Source of the DNA: Limiplasma sp048370855
Lineage (GTDB): Bacteria > Bacillota > Clostridia > Christensenellales > Aristaeellaceae
Assembly (NCBI GenBank): GCA_048370855.1
Contig: DBGEOK010000119.1
Span: 1 to 64,000 of the forward strand
DNA length: 64,000 bases
Reading direction: 5' to 3'
Both the position numbers and the translations under genes were made by a program. The notes beneath the pieces were generated by a model. It was given only the letters and a program-made list of their open reading frames with translations. It did no database searches and was not told the origin of the DNA. This document shows positions 16,006 to 24,960 of the stretch, in pieces (position 1 is the stretch's first letter; each line of letters starts with the position of its first letter).

Positions 16006-19000
16006 TTATTCCGCCATGCTCTTGTATTTGGCGTACTTCGCCAATGCATCGGCCTCGTTCTTTTTGAACAGGTCGTCGGCCACGTCGGGGAACATCTTGG
16101 CCAGGGATGCGTAGCGTACCTCGCCCTTGATGAAATCCTGATAGCCGCCCGCCGGCTCCTTGCTGTCCAGCGTAAGGGGATTCTTGCCCTGCTCCGCAAG
16201 CGCGGGATTGTAGCGGTAGAGCGTCCAGTAGCCGCATTCCACAGCCTTCTTAATCTCGGCCTGCGCCTGGCCCATGTTGATGCCATGGTTGATGCAAGGC
16301 GCGTAGGCGATCACCAGAGACGGGCCGTGATAGGCCTCGGCTTCGGTCATGGCCTTGATGAGCTGGGCGGGATTGGCGCCCATGGCGACGGTTGCGACGT
16401 ACACATATCCGTAGCTCATGGCCATCATGCCCAGATCCTTTTTCTTGGTGCGCTTGCCGGCGGCCGCGAACTTGGCGACGGAGCCGGTCGGCGTGGCCTT
16501 GGAGGACTGTCCGCCGGTGTTGGAATAGACCTCGGTGTCAAGCACGAGCACGTTGACATCCTGGTTCTGCGCCAGCACGTGGTCCAGCCCGCCGTAGCCG
16601 ATATCGTAAGCCCAGCCGTCGCCGCCGAAGATCCAGAAGCTCTTCTTGGTCAGCAGGTCGGCGCTTTCAATGACCTCGCGGGCCAGCGTGCACGCCTCGC
16701 AGGGGCAGTTTTTGCCGTTGGCCAGCCAGTCGGCCTCCCATTGGGTGCCGGTGAGGTCTACGTCGATACCTTCCTTGCACTTCTCCAGCAGCTTCTTGCC
16801 GGCGGCCTTGGAGCCGTTGCCGTCGTCCATCTTGTCCAGCCATTCCTGACCGGCGGCCTTGAGCTCGTCCCAGCAGTACTCTACGGAGATCAGCTTGCGC
16901 ACGGTATCGGCAAGCTTGGCGCGGCGCTGCGTGATCGCCAGGTTCATGCCGAAGCCGAACTCCGCGTTGTCCTCGAACAAGCTGTTGGCCCAGGCGGGTC
17001 CATGGCCTTCCTCGTTGACGGTGTAGGGGCAGGTCGGGGCACTGCCGCCGTAGATGGAGGAGCAGCCCGTCGCGTTGGCGATCATCATGCGGTCGCCGAA
17101 GAGCTGGGTCACCAGCTTAACGTAGGGCGTCTCGCCGCAGCCGGCGCACGCGCCGCTGAACTCGAACAGAGGCCGGAGGGCCTGACTGTTTTTGACGGTC
17201 GCCACGTTTTCGATGTCCTTCATCTCGGGCAGGGTTTCGGCGAACTCCCAGTTCTTAACCTGCTCCATCTGGGAAGCCAGCGGCTTCATCTCGATCGCCT
17301 TTTCCTTCGCGGGGCAGATGTTGAAGCAATTTCCGCAGCCGGTGCAATCCAGCGGGCTTACCTGGATGCGATACTGCATGCCGGTAAACTCCTTGCCGGT
17401 GGCGGGCTTGGTCTGGTAGCTCGCGGGCGCGTTTTTCATGGCCTCCTCCGAGGCGTAGAAGGGCCGGATGCAGGCGTGCGGGCATACGAGCGAGCAATTG
17501 CCGCACTGGATGCACTTGTCAATCAGCCATTCGGGCACCGTTACGGCGATGCCGCGCTTTTCAAACCGCGTGGTGCCGGTCGGCACGGCGCCGGTGGGAT
17601 CGAACGCGCTGACGGGCAGGCTGTCGCCCTCCTGCGCAAGGATGGGCTGTACAAACTCGTCGAAATATTCGGTTGCCTTCAGCTTGACGGGCTCGGCGCC
17701 GGTCGTGGCGGTCGCCCAGCTCTCGGGAACCTTAATTTCCACCAGCCCGCTGATAGCGATGTCGATGGCGTCCCAGTTCTTCTTGACGATGGCGTCGCCC
17801 TTCTTGCCGTAGGTTTTCTTGGCGTAGGCCTTCATGTATTCGTCCGCCTGCTCGTAGGGGATGACCTCGGCCAGCTTGAAGAAGGCGGCCTGCATGATGG
17901 TGTTGATGCGGTTGCCCATGCCTACCTTCAGCGCCAGATCGATCGCGTCGATGTTATAGAAACGGGCGTGCTTCTTGGCCAGGAGCTGCTTCATCTTGGC
18001 GGGAAGCTGCCTGTCCATTTCCTCCGCGCTCCACTGGGAGTTGAGGAGGAACACGCCGCCGTCCTTCAGGCTGGACACCATGTCGTACTTGGTGACGTAG
18101 CTGGGGTTGTGGCAGGCCACAAAGTCCGCCGCGTCGATGAGGTAGGTGGACTGGATGGGCGTTTTGCCAAAGCGCAGGTGGCTGATGGTAATGCCGCCGG
18201 ACTTCTTGGAGTCGTAGGCAAAATAGCCCTGCGCGTACATATCGGTGTGGTCGCCGATGATCTTGATGGAGTTCTTGTTCGCGCCCACCGTGCCGTCGGA
18301 GCCCAGGCCGTAGAACTTGCAGCAGACCGTGCCCTCGGGCGCGGTGATGAGCTGCCCGCCAAGCTTGAGGTTCGTGCCGGTCACGTCGTCCTCGATGCCC
18401 ACGGTGAAATGGTTCTTGCGTTCGCCGCTCAGGTTGTCGTAAACAGCCTTGACCATGGTGGGGTTAAACTCCTTGCTGCCCAGGCCGTAGCGGCCGCCGA
18501 CAACCTTTACGTCGGTCTTGCCGGCCTCGTGCAGCGCGGTGCATACGTCCTCGTAGAGAGGCTCGCCCAGGCTGCCGGGCTCCTTGGTGCGGTCCAGCAC
18601 GGCGATTTCCTTGCAGCTCGCGGGAATGGCGGCAAGCAGGTGCTCGGCGCTGAACGGACGGTATAGGCGAACCTTGATAAGGCCGAGCTTTTCACCCTTC
18701 TTGTTGAGATAGTTGACGGTTTCCTCGATGGTCTCGCAGCCGCTGCCCATGGCGATGACGACCTTGGTGGCGTCGGGCGCGCCGACATACTGGAAGAGCT
18801 TGTACTCCCGGCCGACCAGCTTGCTGACCTTCTTCATGACCTCTTCCACAATGGCGGGGGTCGCGTTATAGAACTTATTGGCGGCCTCGCGGTTCTGGAA
18901 GTAGATATCGGGGTTTTGCGCGGTGCCCATCTGGTGGGGATGATCCGGGTTCAGGGCCCGCGCGCGGAAGGCCTTCACCTTGTCCCAGGGCATGAGGGGC

Positions 19001-19572
19001 TCGATATCCTTGTAATCAACGGCGTCGACCTTCTGTACCTCATGGCTGGTGCGGAAGCCGTCGAAGAAATGAAGGAAAGGAACGCTCGACTCCAGCGTGG
19101 CCAGATGGGCGACAAGCGCCAGGTCCATCGCCTCCTGAACGCTGTTGGAGGAAAGCATGGCAAAGCCGGTCTGGCGGCAGGCCATCACGTCGCTGTGGTC
19201 GCCAAAAATGGACAGCGCATGCATCGCCAGCGCGCGGGCGCTTACATGGAACACGCAAGGCAGCAGCTCGCCGCTGATTTTATACATGTTGGGGATCATG
19301 AGCAACAGGCCCTGGCTGGCGGTAAAGGTGCTGGTAAACGCGCCGGCGGCCAGGCTGCCGTGCACGGCGCCCGCCGCGCCCGCCTCGCTCTGCATTTCGC
19401 TTACGTGAACGGTCTGGCCAAAGAGATTCTTCGTGCCCTTGGCCGCCCATTCGTCCACGACCTCCGCCATCGGGGAGGAAGGGGTGATGGGGTAAATGGC
19501 AGCCACGTCGCTGAACGCATACGCAACGTGACTTACGGCGGTATTGCCGTCAACGGTCATTTTTGTTGCCAT
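16006..19572 (-). CDS. nifJ: Pyruvate:ferredoxin (flavodoxin) oxidoreductase
   Basis: A 1188-residue homodimeric enzyme converting pyruvate and CoA to acetyl-CoA and CO2 while reducing ferredoxin, central to anaerobic energy metabolism. It has an N-terminal TPP-pyrimidine domain (MTVDGNTAVSHVAYAFSDVAAIYPITPSSPMAE), then the gamma domain (GLGSDGTVGANKNSIK). The 2x[4Fe-4S] ferredoxin insert is at about 690-760 (CIQCGNCSLVCPHACI and CTGCGNCFNICP). The C-terminal TPP domain has CAGCGETPY and GGDGWAYDIGYGG for the third cluster and Mg-TPP. The length is standard. AGGAGGG precedes the ATG at 19572. Confidence 0.97.
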   Translation of the reverse strand: MATKMTVDGNTAVSHVAYAFSDVAAIYPITPSSPMAEVVDEWAAKGTKNLFGQTVHVSEMQSEAGAAGAVHGSLAAGAFTSTFTASQGLLLMIPNMYKISGELLPCVFHVSARALAMHALSIFGDHSDVMACRQTGFAMLSSNSVQEAMDLALVAHLATLESSVPFLHFFDGFRTSHEVQKVDAVDYKDIEPLMPWDKVKAFRARALNPDHPHQMGTAQNPDIYFQNREAANKFYNATPAIVEEVMKKVSKLVGREYKLFQYVGAPDATKVVIAMGSGCETIEETVNYLNKKGEKLGLIKVRLYRPFSAEHLLAAIPASCKEIAVLDRTKEPGSLGEPLYEDVCTALHEAGKTDVKVVGGRYGLGSKEFNPTMVKAVYDNLSGERKNHFTVGIEDDVTGTNLKLGGQLITAPEGTVCCKFYGLGSDGTVGANKNSIKIIGDHTDMYAQGYFAYDSKKSGGITISHLRFGKTPIQSTYLIDAADFVACHNPSYVTKYDMVSSLKDGGVFLLNSQWSAEEMDRQLPAKMKQLLAKKHARFYNIDAIDLALKVGMGNRINTIMQAAFFKLAEVIPYEQADEYMKAYAKKTYGKKGDAIVKKNWDAIDIAISGLVEIKVPESWATATTGAEPVKLKATEYFDEFVQPILAQEGDSLPVSAFDPTGAVPTGTTRFEKRGIAVTVPEWLIDKCIQCGNCSLVCPHACIRPFYASEEAMKNAPASYQTKPATGKEFTGMQYRIQVSPLDCTGCGNCFNICPAKEKAIEMKPLASQMEQVKNWEFAETLPEMKDIENVATVKNSQALRPLFEFSGACAGCGETPYVKLVTQLFGDRMMIANATGCSSIYGGSAPTCPYTVNEEGHGPAWANSLFEDNAEFGFGMNLAITQRRAKLADTVRKLISVEYCWDELKAAGQEWLDKMDDGNGSKAAGKKLLEKCKEGIDVDLTGTQWEADWLANGKNCPCEACTLAREVIESADLLTKKSFWIFGGDGWAYDIGYGGLDHVLAQNQDVNVLVLDTEVYSNTGGQSSKATPTGSVAKFAAAGKRTKKKDLGMMAMSYGYVYVATVAMGANPAQLIKAMTEAEAYHGPSLVIAYAPCINHGINMGQAQAEIKKAVECGYWTLYRYNPALAEQGKNPLTLDSKEPAGGYQDFIKGEVRYASLAKMFPDVADDLFKKNEADALAKYAKYKSMAE

Positions 19573-19656
19573 TGGGTGTTCCCTCCTAAGTTTATGTTTG
19601 AAAGCCGTCTGCCTGTTTTTGCACACGACAAACAGACGGAGGTTTCCAACGTAGTT

Positions 19657-19685
19657 ATTATAAAGACTTGCCAAATAGTTGTCAA
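19657..19685 (-). promoter_or_regulatory. Promoter of nifJ
   Basis: On the minus strand TTGACA (19680-19685), a 17-bp spacer and TATAAT (19657-19662), a perfect consensus promoter consistent with a very highly expressed enzyme. Confidence 0.88.
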
Positions 19686-19766
19686 CCGTCGGTCCATTTT
19701 GTTTGCGCAGGAAAGGCAGGGCCGCGGACGGCGGGGGACGCATTTGTAACGCCGGCGCGGAACAGA

Positions 19767-19795
19767 TTGACAAGACAGGTGTGCAAACGTACAAT
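19767..19795 (+). promoter_or_regulatory. Promoter of the blaI-like/M56 locus with operator-like dyad
   Basis: TTGACA (19767-19772), a 17-bp spacer and TACAAT (19790-19795). Within the spacer, ACAGGTGT (19775-19782) matches the ACA-NN-TGT core of BlaI/MecI operators. The fit is partial because the flanking T and A are missing. Confidence 0.65.
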
Positions 19796-19859
19796 AGAGC
19801 CGGCGGACCCGGGAGGCTTCCGGTCAATACCACGGGGAGACAGATAGGAAAGCATCGGA

Positions 19860-20260
19860 ATGGCGGTCATGTTTCGCTGACGGAGGCCGAATGGAAAATG
19901 ACGCTTAGGCTATGGGAGCGCAGCGCTCAGACTATGATGGAGCCGACGCGTTCCCCGGAGCCGGAAACCGGCCGGACCGGGCATACCGCCATGACCATGC
20001 TCAAGCGCATGCGATAAAAGGGAACCGTTCCTATTTGCGAGGACGGGCCCGTAAAGAGCGAAACGCCCGCGATAAAAAACCGCGCGGCGCGGGAGCGGAC
20101 CCGAACGCTGCCGACGCGCCGCTTTTCCGGCCATGCTTTGCTTTTGCTAAGCGGCATGGTAGAGCAGGGAGGCCGGATGAGGACGAGCTGAGGGAACTGC
20201 GGGGGATCGTTGAGCGCGCGGCGGATCGGAGCGGGTTGGGAAATCGGCAAAAAAATGGAG
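19860..20260 (+). pseudogene. Decayed BlaI/MecI-family repressor
   Basis: The BlaI fold can be read only by joining frames. From 19871 one frame gives VSLTEAEWKMTLRLWER then EPETG and HTAMTMLKRM, which is the winged-helix domain. It is cut by a TAA at 20015-20017, and the same frame resumes as KGTVPICEDG and LLLLSGMVEQGG. A one-base shift near 20170 then gives DEDELRELRGIVERAADR, the typical C-terminus. The only suitably placed ATG (19860) is in a third frame. A stop plus two shifts argue against a single sequencing error. It occupies the standard place upstream of an M56 sensor. The downstream end is uncertain. Confidence 0.75.
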
Positions 20261-20361
20261 GGGCGAGGCGAACCAACCGCGCTTTTCGCGCGTCTAATGA
20301 ACGACGGATCTTTTCAAGCGGACGGAAGAAGGCCGGTCACACAGCACAGGGAGGGGAGAGC

Positions 20362-22236
20362 ATGCGAAGCATGTCGGTTTTCAACTACCTGCTGGAAGCC
20401 ACGGTTTTTGGCGGCGGGATGATCGCGCTGCTGGCGGTCGCGCGCGCGCTGCTGCGCGGCCGGCTTGGCAGCCGGGTGCTGTATGTCGCCTGGCTGCTGG
20501 TGGCCGTGCGTCTTCTGCTGCCCTTTACGCTGCCCAACCCGATGATGGACGGGCTTCGTCCGGCGGACTCCGCGGACGCCGGCGCGCGGCCGGTCGCCGG
20601 ACAGGCGCGGCAGCGCTTTATTGACGTTTGCAATGGGGTTTCGGAGGCGCTGTCCGTTGGCGGCGCGGAGGAAGCCCCTTTGGCAATTGAAAAATTGGGG
20701 GAAGCCGCCAGCGAGGGCTATGCGGGCAAATGGGCGCTGGCGGTCTACGCGGCCGCGGCGGCTTGCGTCGGCGTGTGGATGGCCGCGCGGCACGCGCGGT
20801 ATCGCAGGCGCGTTTGGCGGGATCGGGTGCGCGCGCTGGATGGGGAGGCCCTGCTGTGCTATCACAGGCTATGCCTGCGTTACCGCTTGAGGCCGATACC
20901 GGTTTTCGTGGTTGACCCGCTTCCCTCGGCGTGCCTGATCGGCGCGTTTCATCCGTTTATCGCCGTCCCGCTCCATATGCCGGCGGAGCACATGGAGCTT
21001 ACGCTCGCGCACGAGCTTTGCCATCAGAAGGCGCGGGACGGCCTTTGGGCGCTTGTGCGCGGCTTGTGCTGCGCCGTCCACTGGTTCAATCCGCTGGTAT
21101 GGATAGCGGCCCGGCTCTCCCGGACGGATGCGGAGCTCGCTTGCGACGACCGCGTCACGGTGAAGCTTGGGGATTATGACCGCCTCGCCTATGCGGATAT
21201 GCTGGCGAGCTCGGCGCAGCGGTGCGCAACAGGTCTTGGCGCGCTTTCCGCGGAGACGCCCCTCGCCGCCAAAAAGCTGAAAGCGCGCATCAACGCGGTC
21301 ATTCGCAGCGTGAAGGTCAGGAAATGGAGAGTGGCGCTGGCCTCCTTGCTGGGAGCATGCGTGCTGGCGCTGTCGTTTGCGACCAGCGAAAGCGATTCTC
21401 TCCCGGAAATCAGGGAAATCCCCGAGGTGGTCTGGACGGCCGCCCCAGTGTCTGTCCAGAGCAAGGAGGACGCGGTTGCCTATATGCGCCGTTTTCTGGA
21501 AAGCGAGTTTGCCGGTTACCGGACCTCCGGCATGAGCTTCACGGCGGCGCGGGAAGACGGCTGCTGGCGCGTATACGCGTCGGACCCCGGCCACGCCCTG
21601 CCGCTTTTGCTGCGCTTCAGGGAGGACGGGGAGGTGCTGGAGTATGACGGTACGCGGGTGATCGGCGGCGCGCCGCGGCGTTCCGTCTACACGCGCCGCG
21701 CGCCGACCGTCAGCCTGAACCATTACCTGGAGGCGTTCGGGCGCGCTTTGCTGCCTGAGACGGAGAGCCTGTGCGTGAAAACCGTATCCGACGATATCCG
21801 CACCGACGATATGCGATATTTGACGACCGCCCTGCTGGACGGAAACGGCAATTTACTGCATCAGGGAATCATTCAGGTGGAACCCGTCGCGCGCGTGTTG
21901 TATTACCGCAGCGGAGCATATCGGGACAGCGCCGAGGCGGTCCGGGGGCCGCAGGATGTTCAGCGTACCGTGCTCGAGGACCTTCGCGCGCGGGACGGCC
22001 TATCCGAAAAGCTGATTGATTCCGGGCGGTTCCAATGCGCCTGGGATGAAACCGCCCGGGCGTGGCGCGCGGCGTTCACCTTCCCCGAGCGCGCGCTTGC
22101 CGGAAAAGAGCGGGGAGGCCGTTTAGAGCCGGACGCGGATGGAGAGGAGAACCTGCTGACGCGGGTATGGTTGGTCGGCGCGTGCGGCGAGGTTGTGGAA
22201 AGAGGAGAATGGAAGCCGGAGAAAAATCGGGGATAA
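20362..22236 (+). CDS. M56-family (BlaR1-like) membrane metallopeptidase
   Basis: A 624-residue integral membrane protein. N-terminal helices (about 1-55 and 120-140) precede a cytoplasmic zinc-peptidase loop. The zinc motif is HELCH near residue 217, in LTLAHELCHQKARDGLW, followed by HWFNPLVW and the ELACDDRV helix carrying the third ligand. A last helix lies near 330 (VALASLLGACVLALSF). The C-terminal 280 residues are extracellular and show no penicillin-binding SxxK domain, so the ligand is probably not a beta-lactam. In this family the peptidase cleaves a BlaI-type repressor, but the adjacent repressor gene is broken. The GGGAGGGGAG site fixes the ATG at 20362. Confidence 0.85.
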   Translation: MRSMSVFNYLLEATVFGGGMIALLAVARALLRGRLGSRVLYVAWLLVAVRLLLPFTLPNPMMDGLRPADSADAGARPVAGQARQRFIDVCNGVSEALSVGGAEEAPLAIEKLGEAASEGYAGKWALAVYAAAAACVGVWMAARHARYRRRVWRDRVRALDGEALLCYHRLCLRYRLRPIPVFVVDPLPSACLIGAFHPFIAVPLHMPAEHMELTLAHELCHQKARDGLWALVRGLCCAVHWFNPLVWIAARLSRTDAELACDDRVTVKLGDYDRLAYADMLASSAQRCATGLGALSAETPLAAKKLKARINAVIRSVKVRKWRVALASLLGACVLALSFATSESDSLPEIREIPEVVWTAAPVSVQSKEDAVAYMRRFLESEFAGYRTSGMSFTAAREDGCWRVYASDPGHALPLLLRFREDGEVLEYDGTRVIGGAPRRSVYTRRAPTVSLNHYLEAFGRALLPETESLCVKTVSDDIRTDDMRYLTTALLDGNGNLLHQGIIQVEPVARVLYYRSGAYRDSAEAVRGPQDVQRTVLEDLRARDGLSEKLIDSGRFQCAWDETARAWRAAFTFPERALAGKERGGRLEPDADGEENLLTRVWLVGACGEVVERGEWKPEKNRG

Positions 22237-22250
22237 AAAGTATCTACGCC

Positions 22251-22288
22251 GAAGCTGGGCCGCCCTCAAGGAAGGGCGGCCCAGCTTC
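22251..22288 (+). terminator. Strong hairpin after the M56 gene
   Basis: A perfect 16-bp stem (22251-22266 with 22273-22288) and a 6-nt loop. No T tract follows, so function as an intrinsic terminator is uncertain. Confidence 0.5.
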
Positions 22289-22292
22289 AGAT

Positions 22293-22545
22293 TGTCGACA
22301 AACCTATTTGGGGGTGGTTTGGAGGGGTGACAGCCCCTCCAAATGAAATCGTATCGCCTGGCTTTGCCAGCGGTGGGCAGTGCGCCCGTGCCAGCACGGG
22401 CGCACTGTTTTCGCCTTTGGCGAAAATTTCAATCGCCGATTTCAAATCGGCGATTGAAACCCTGGCTGGGGAGTTTGCGACTTTGCCGCAAACACTTCCA
22501 ACAGTCCTCGCGGAAAAGCTCGCCGAAAGGCGGGCTTTTTCGACG
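22293..22545 (+). repeat. Dispersed intergenic repeat family A, copy 2, with inserted hairpin array
   Basis: Same ends as copy 1 (TGTCGACAAACC; GGAGGGG/CCCCTCC with AAATGAAATCG; TTGCGACTTTGCCGCAA and GCCGAAAGGCGGGCTTTTTCGACG). Its centre carries three abutting perfect palindromes: 22378-22407 (13-bp arms), 22408-22426 (8-bp arms) and 22427-22459 (16-bp arms, 1-nt loop). No gene is seen between 22237 and 22706. Confidence 0.75.
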
Positions 22546-22587
22546 GCCTGAGCGCAAGGGGGAACGGGGGAGCCTCATTTTCAGCGG

Positions 22588-22616
22588 AACGCCGGAGCGG
22601 AGGGCCGCATATCATG
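22588..22616 (+). promoter_or_regulatory. Possible sigma-K/sigma-E-type promoter of the collagen-like gene
   Basis: AAC (22588-22590), 17 bp, then CATATCATG (22608-22616) fits the sigma-K pattern AC-N16/17-CATANNNTA except for the last base. No good vegetative promoter is visible upstream of the collagen gene. This is a weak motif and is offered only because the gene is a likely spore-surface gene. Confidence 0.3.
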
Positions 22617-22706
22617 AAGTGACGCGGCGCATGCCCGTTCTCCCGCGGAGCGGCAGGTTCTCCCCCCGCTCCGTGGATTTAAAATCGGAAGGAGCTTATC
22701 ATATTT

Positions 22707-23132
22707 ATGAATATGTGTCATCCCAATTGCTGCAGGCCAGGATGTACCCAATACTTCCCCGTTCCCGGGCCCACAGGTCCCCAAGGACCTATGGGGCCGA
22801 TGGGTCCCATGGGTCCCATGGGCCTGAGAGGCCCTACCGGCCCCGCGGGCCCCATGGGCATGACCGGCGCGACGGGCCCCGCGGGCCCCACGGGTCCTAC
22901 CGGTCCCACGGGAGCGCCCGGCCCGGGTCTTTCGGAGGCCGTCGTGTTTGTGCCTGGAACGTATTACCGCGCGGGAAGCCTTGTGCTTTACAACGGGGCG
23001 CTCTATCGTGCGGCGGTTGACAACCCCTCCGGCACGCCCGGGGCCTCCGCCGACTATACCTTGCTGACGGCGACGGAAACCGGACCCACGGGGCCCATGG
23101 GGCCCACCGGCGCTACTGGGCCTTTACAGTAA
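22707..23132 (+). CDS. Collagen-like (BclA-type) protein, 5' portion of a gene split by an integrative element
   Basis: A 141-codon frame. The N-terminus is Cys-rich (MNMCHPNCCRPGC). Gly-X-Y triplets (residues 21-74, GPTGPQGPMG type) follow, then a non-collagen module at 75-124 (YYRAGSLVLYNGALYRA) resembling a CBM5/12-like fold. New triplets begin at 125 and stop abruptly after GPTGATGP. The last codons and stop lie beyond the 18-bp core at 23105-23122 and belong to the inserted element. GGAAGGAGC precedes the ATG at 22707. The C-terminal trimerisation domain expected of such proteins is missing here and is found in frame at 43410-44637. I infer one original gene of about 541 residues. Confidence 0.8.
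   Translation: MNMCHPNCCRPGCTQYFPVPGPTGPQGPMGPMGPMGPMGLRGPTGPAGPMGMTGATGPAGPTGPTGPTGAPGPGLSEAVVFVPGTYYRAGSLVLYNGALYRAAVDNPSGTPGASADYTLLTATETGPTGPMGPTGATGPLQ
23105..23122. other. attL core of the 20-kb integrative element
   Basis: CACCGGCGCTACTGGGCC is identical to 43410-43427 and differs from it in the base on either side. It lies in the same reading phase of the collagen triplets at both sites. The element-side arm AAGGAAAGCA (23131-23140) is the inverted mate of TGCTTTCCTT at the other end. Confidence 0.8.
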
Positions 23133-24842
23133 GGAAAGCAGTTCGCTCGCCAAATCGCGATCATCCTGGACCGCTCCATCCGGGCTGCCGGCCACAGGCA
23201 AAGCCTGCGTTCTGCGGAACCCGTCAGCAAACCGGAATACGATGCTGACGCTTTCGTCCTCAAACACCTTGATATGGTCGACCAATTCAATTAAAATCTC
23301 TCTCGTTAGCGTATGGATATTGCCATACTGCCGAAGCGATTTCAAAATCGGGCCTTCCCCGTTGACGTCAAGCTCGGCCTGTTCGGCCCGGAGCCTTTCA
23401 ATGACTTGGTTCAGGGCTTCGGCCTGCTGCGCGTAATCCTCTCTCATGCGGCGGTAGTCGGATTGGGTGAGCTCCCCGTCCTTCCAATCCTGATAGACTG
23501 CTTGTTTGTAGCGGACGATTTTAGCAAGCTCCCGTTCCTTGTGCTCGATAGCGTCCGCCAGCCTTTTTGATTGGCGCTTGGCGCGCGGGGCCCGGTCGAT
23601 CCTCCCGATGATTTCTGAGCAGTCGACCGCTACATAGACCTGCAGCTGTATCGCATAGAGCACCGCCGCTTCTAAGCGGTCATGTTTTATCCTGTGTTTT
23701 GTGCACGCCTTCTTTGATTGATCCTTGTAAGTGCGGCAATAATAGTAAACCGTTTCGCCCACCTTGCTCCGGCTCATCGACTTGCCGCAGTCGGCGCAGC
23801 GGAGGAAGCCGCTGAAAAGATAAACCTGCTTCTCCTGCGGAGCCGTCCGGATATTCCGAAGCAACAGCCGCTGCGCCTTGGCGAAGGTGTCGCGGTCGAT
23901 AATCGCTTCATGGGTATTTTCGACGATATACCATTCGTCTTCGGGCACGGTCTCCTGAACGTGTACCTTGTAGCTTTTGATACGATAGCGGCCCTGTACC
24001 ATATCCCCGCAGTACATGCGGTTTTTCAGGATGTTCGTTACGGTCATGGCGCACCAAAGGGGTCGCTTTGCCGGATTGATACTTGGATTTTGATAGTTGA
24101 GCCCTTGACGCTCCCGCTTATAAACGGTTGGGCAAAGAATCCCGTGGTCGTTAAGATAGCGAACAATGCTGTTTTTGCTTTCCCCGGCCAGAAACTGTTG
24201 AAATATCTTTTGGACCACTTCGGCGGCTTCCTCGTCAACCACCAAGGCGTTCTTGCAAGCAGGGTCTTTCTTGTAGCCATAGGCGGCGAAGGAACCGATG
24301 TGTTCCCCGCTGCGCCGCTTCATATCAAAAACCTCCCGGATTTTATCGGAAGTTTCGGCGCAGTGGTTCTCGTTTAAAACGCCCTGAATGGGAACCGCAA
24401 TACTCCGCATATTCTGCGGCTCCTTGTAGCTGTCCAGCGGTTGATGATAAAGCGAAATAAAACGGACGTTATACCTTGGGAACCAATCGTCCAGATAATA
24501 CCCCTGATCGCTGTAATTTCGGAAGGAACGGGCAAGGTCCTTTACGATGACACAATTCACGCGGCCCTTTTGAATATCGGCCAGCATTCTTTGGAAATCG
24601 GCCCGCTCGTCGTCGGTTGTGCCGGATACTCCATCGTCTATATATTCGTCGATGATCGCGTACTCGTCCCCGTCGTTGTAGCCGGCGATATGATCTTCGA
24701 TGATAGCCCGTTGATTTGAGACGCTTTCGCTCTCATCATTGCTTCTGGCGTCCTCTCTGGACAGCCGGATATAGATTGCGATCCTCCATACCCTCGCGTT
24801 CCGCTTCATCGCTTCTGTGGCAGCACGGCTTTCCCTCGCCAT
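23124..24842 (-). CDS. Large serine recombinase (TndX/TnpX-like, DUF4368 type)
   Basis: A 572-residue site-specific recombinase. The catalytic resolvase domain (about 15-165) has the nucleophile serine in AIYIRLSRED, plus DDGVSGTTDDERADFQRML and VKDLARSFRNY. The recombinase domain (about 175-320) is followed by a zinc ribbon (CADCGKSMSRS...YYYC...CTKH) near 350-400. A long coiled coil (about 430-510) leads to a C-terminal DUF4368-like segment (ILIELVDHIKVFED). The stop codon begins two bases from the attL core. GGGAGGG supports the ATG at 24842. All catalytic features look intact, so it probably excises and integrates the surrounding element. Confidence 0.93.
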   Translation of the reverse strand: MARESRAATEAMKRNARVWRIAIYIRLSREDARSNDESESVSNQRAIIEDHIAGYNDGDEYAIIDEYIDDGVSGTTDDERADFQRMLADIQKGRVNCVIVKDLARSFRNYSDQGYYLDDWFPRYNVRFISLYHQPLDSYKEPQNMRSIAVPIQGVLNENHCAETSDKIREVFDMKRRSGEHIGSFAAYGYKKDPACKNALVVDEEAAEVVQKIFQQFLAGESKNSIVRYLNDHGILCPTVYKRERQGLNYQNPSINPAKRPLWCAMTVTNILKNRMYCGDMVQGRYRIKSYKVHVQETVPEDEWYIVENTHEAIIDRDTFAKAQRLLLRNIRTAPQEKQVYLFSGFLRCADCGKSMSRSKVGETVYYYCRTYKDQSKKACTKHRIKHDRLEAAVLYAIQLQVYVAVDCSEIIGRIDRAPRAKRQSKRLADAIEHKERELAKIVRYKQAVYQDWKDGELTQSDYRRMREDYAQQAEALNQVIERLRAEQAELDVNGEGPILKSLRQYGNIHTLTREILIELVDHIKVFEDESVSIVFRFADGFRRTQALPVAGSPDGAVQDDRDLASELLSLL

Positions 24843-24960
24843 GTGACCCTCCCGCCTCTATCACATTCCATCCATATGCGGCCCGAAGGCGCGGCAGGCA
24901 GCGCTGCCGAACCATGGCAAATCTTATCCCGCAACCGTCGCGGGCGCCTTTGGACGCTTC

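Noticed and set aside
15985..18666. 893-residue open frame on the plus strand
   Set aside because: It lies opposite nifJ, has no ribosome site or family motif, and is a mirror of the GC-rich codon pattern of that gene.
19912..20361. 150-residue N-terminal extension of the M56 protein
   Set aside because: It is made of out-of-frame and in-frame pieces of the decayed repressor; the ribosome site at 20348-20357 marks the true start.
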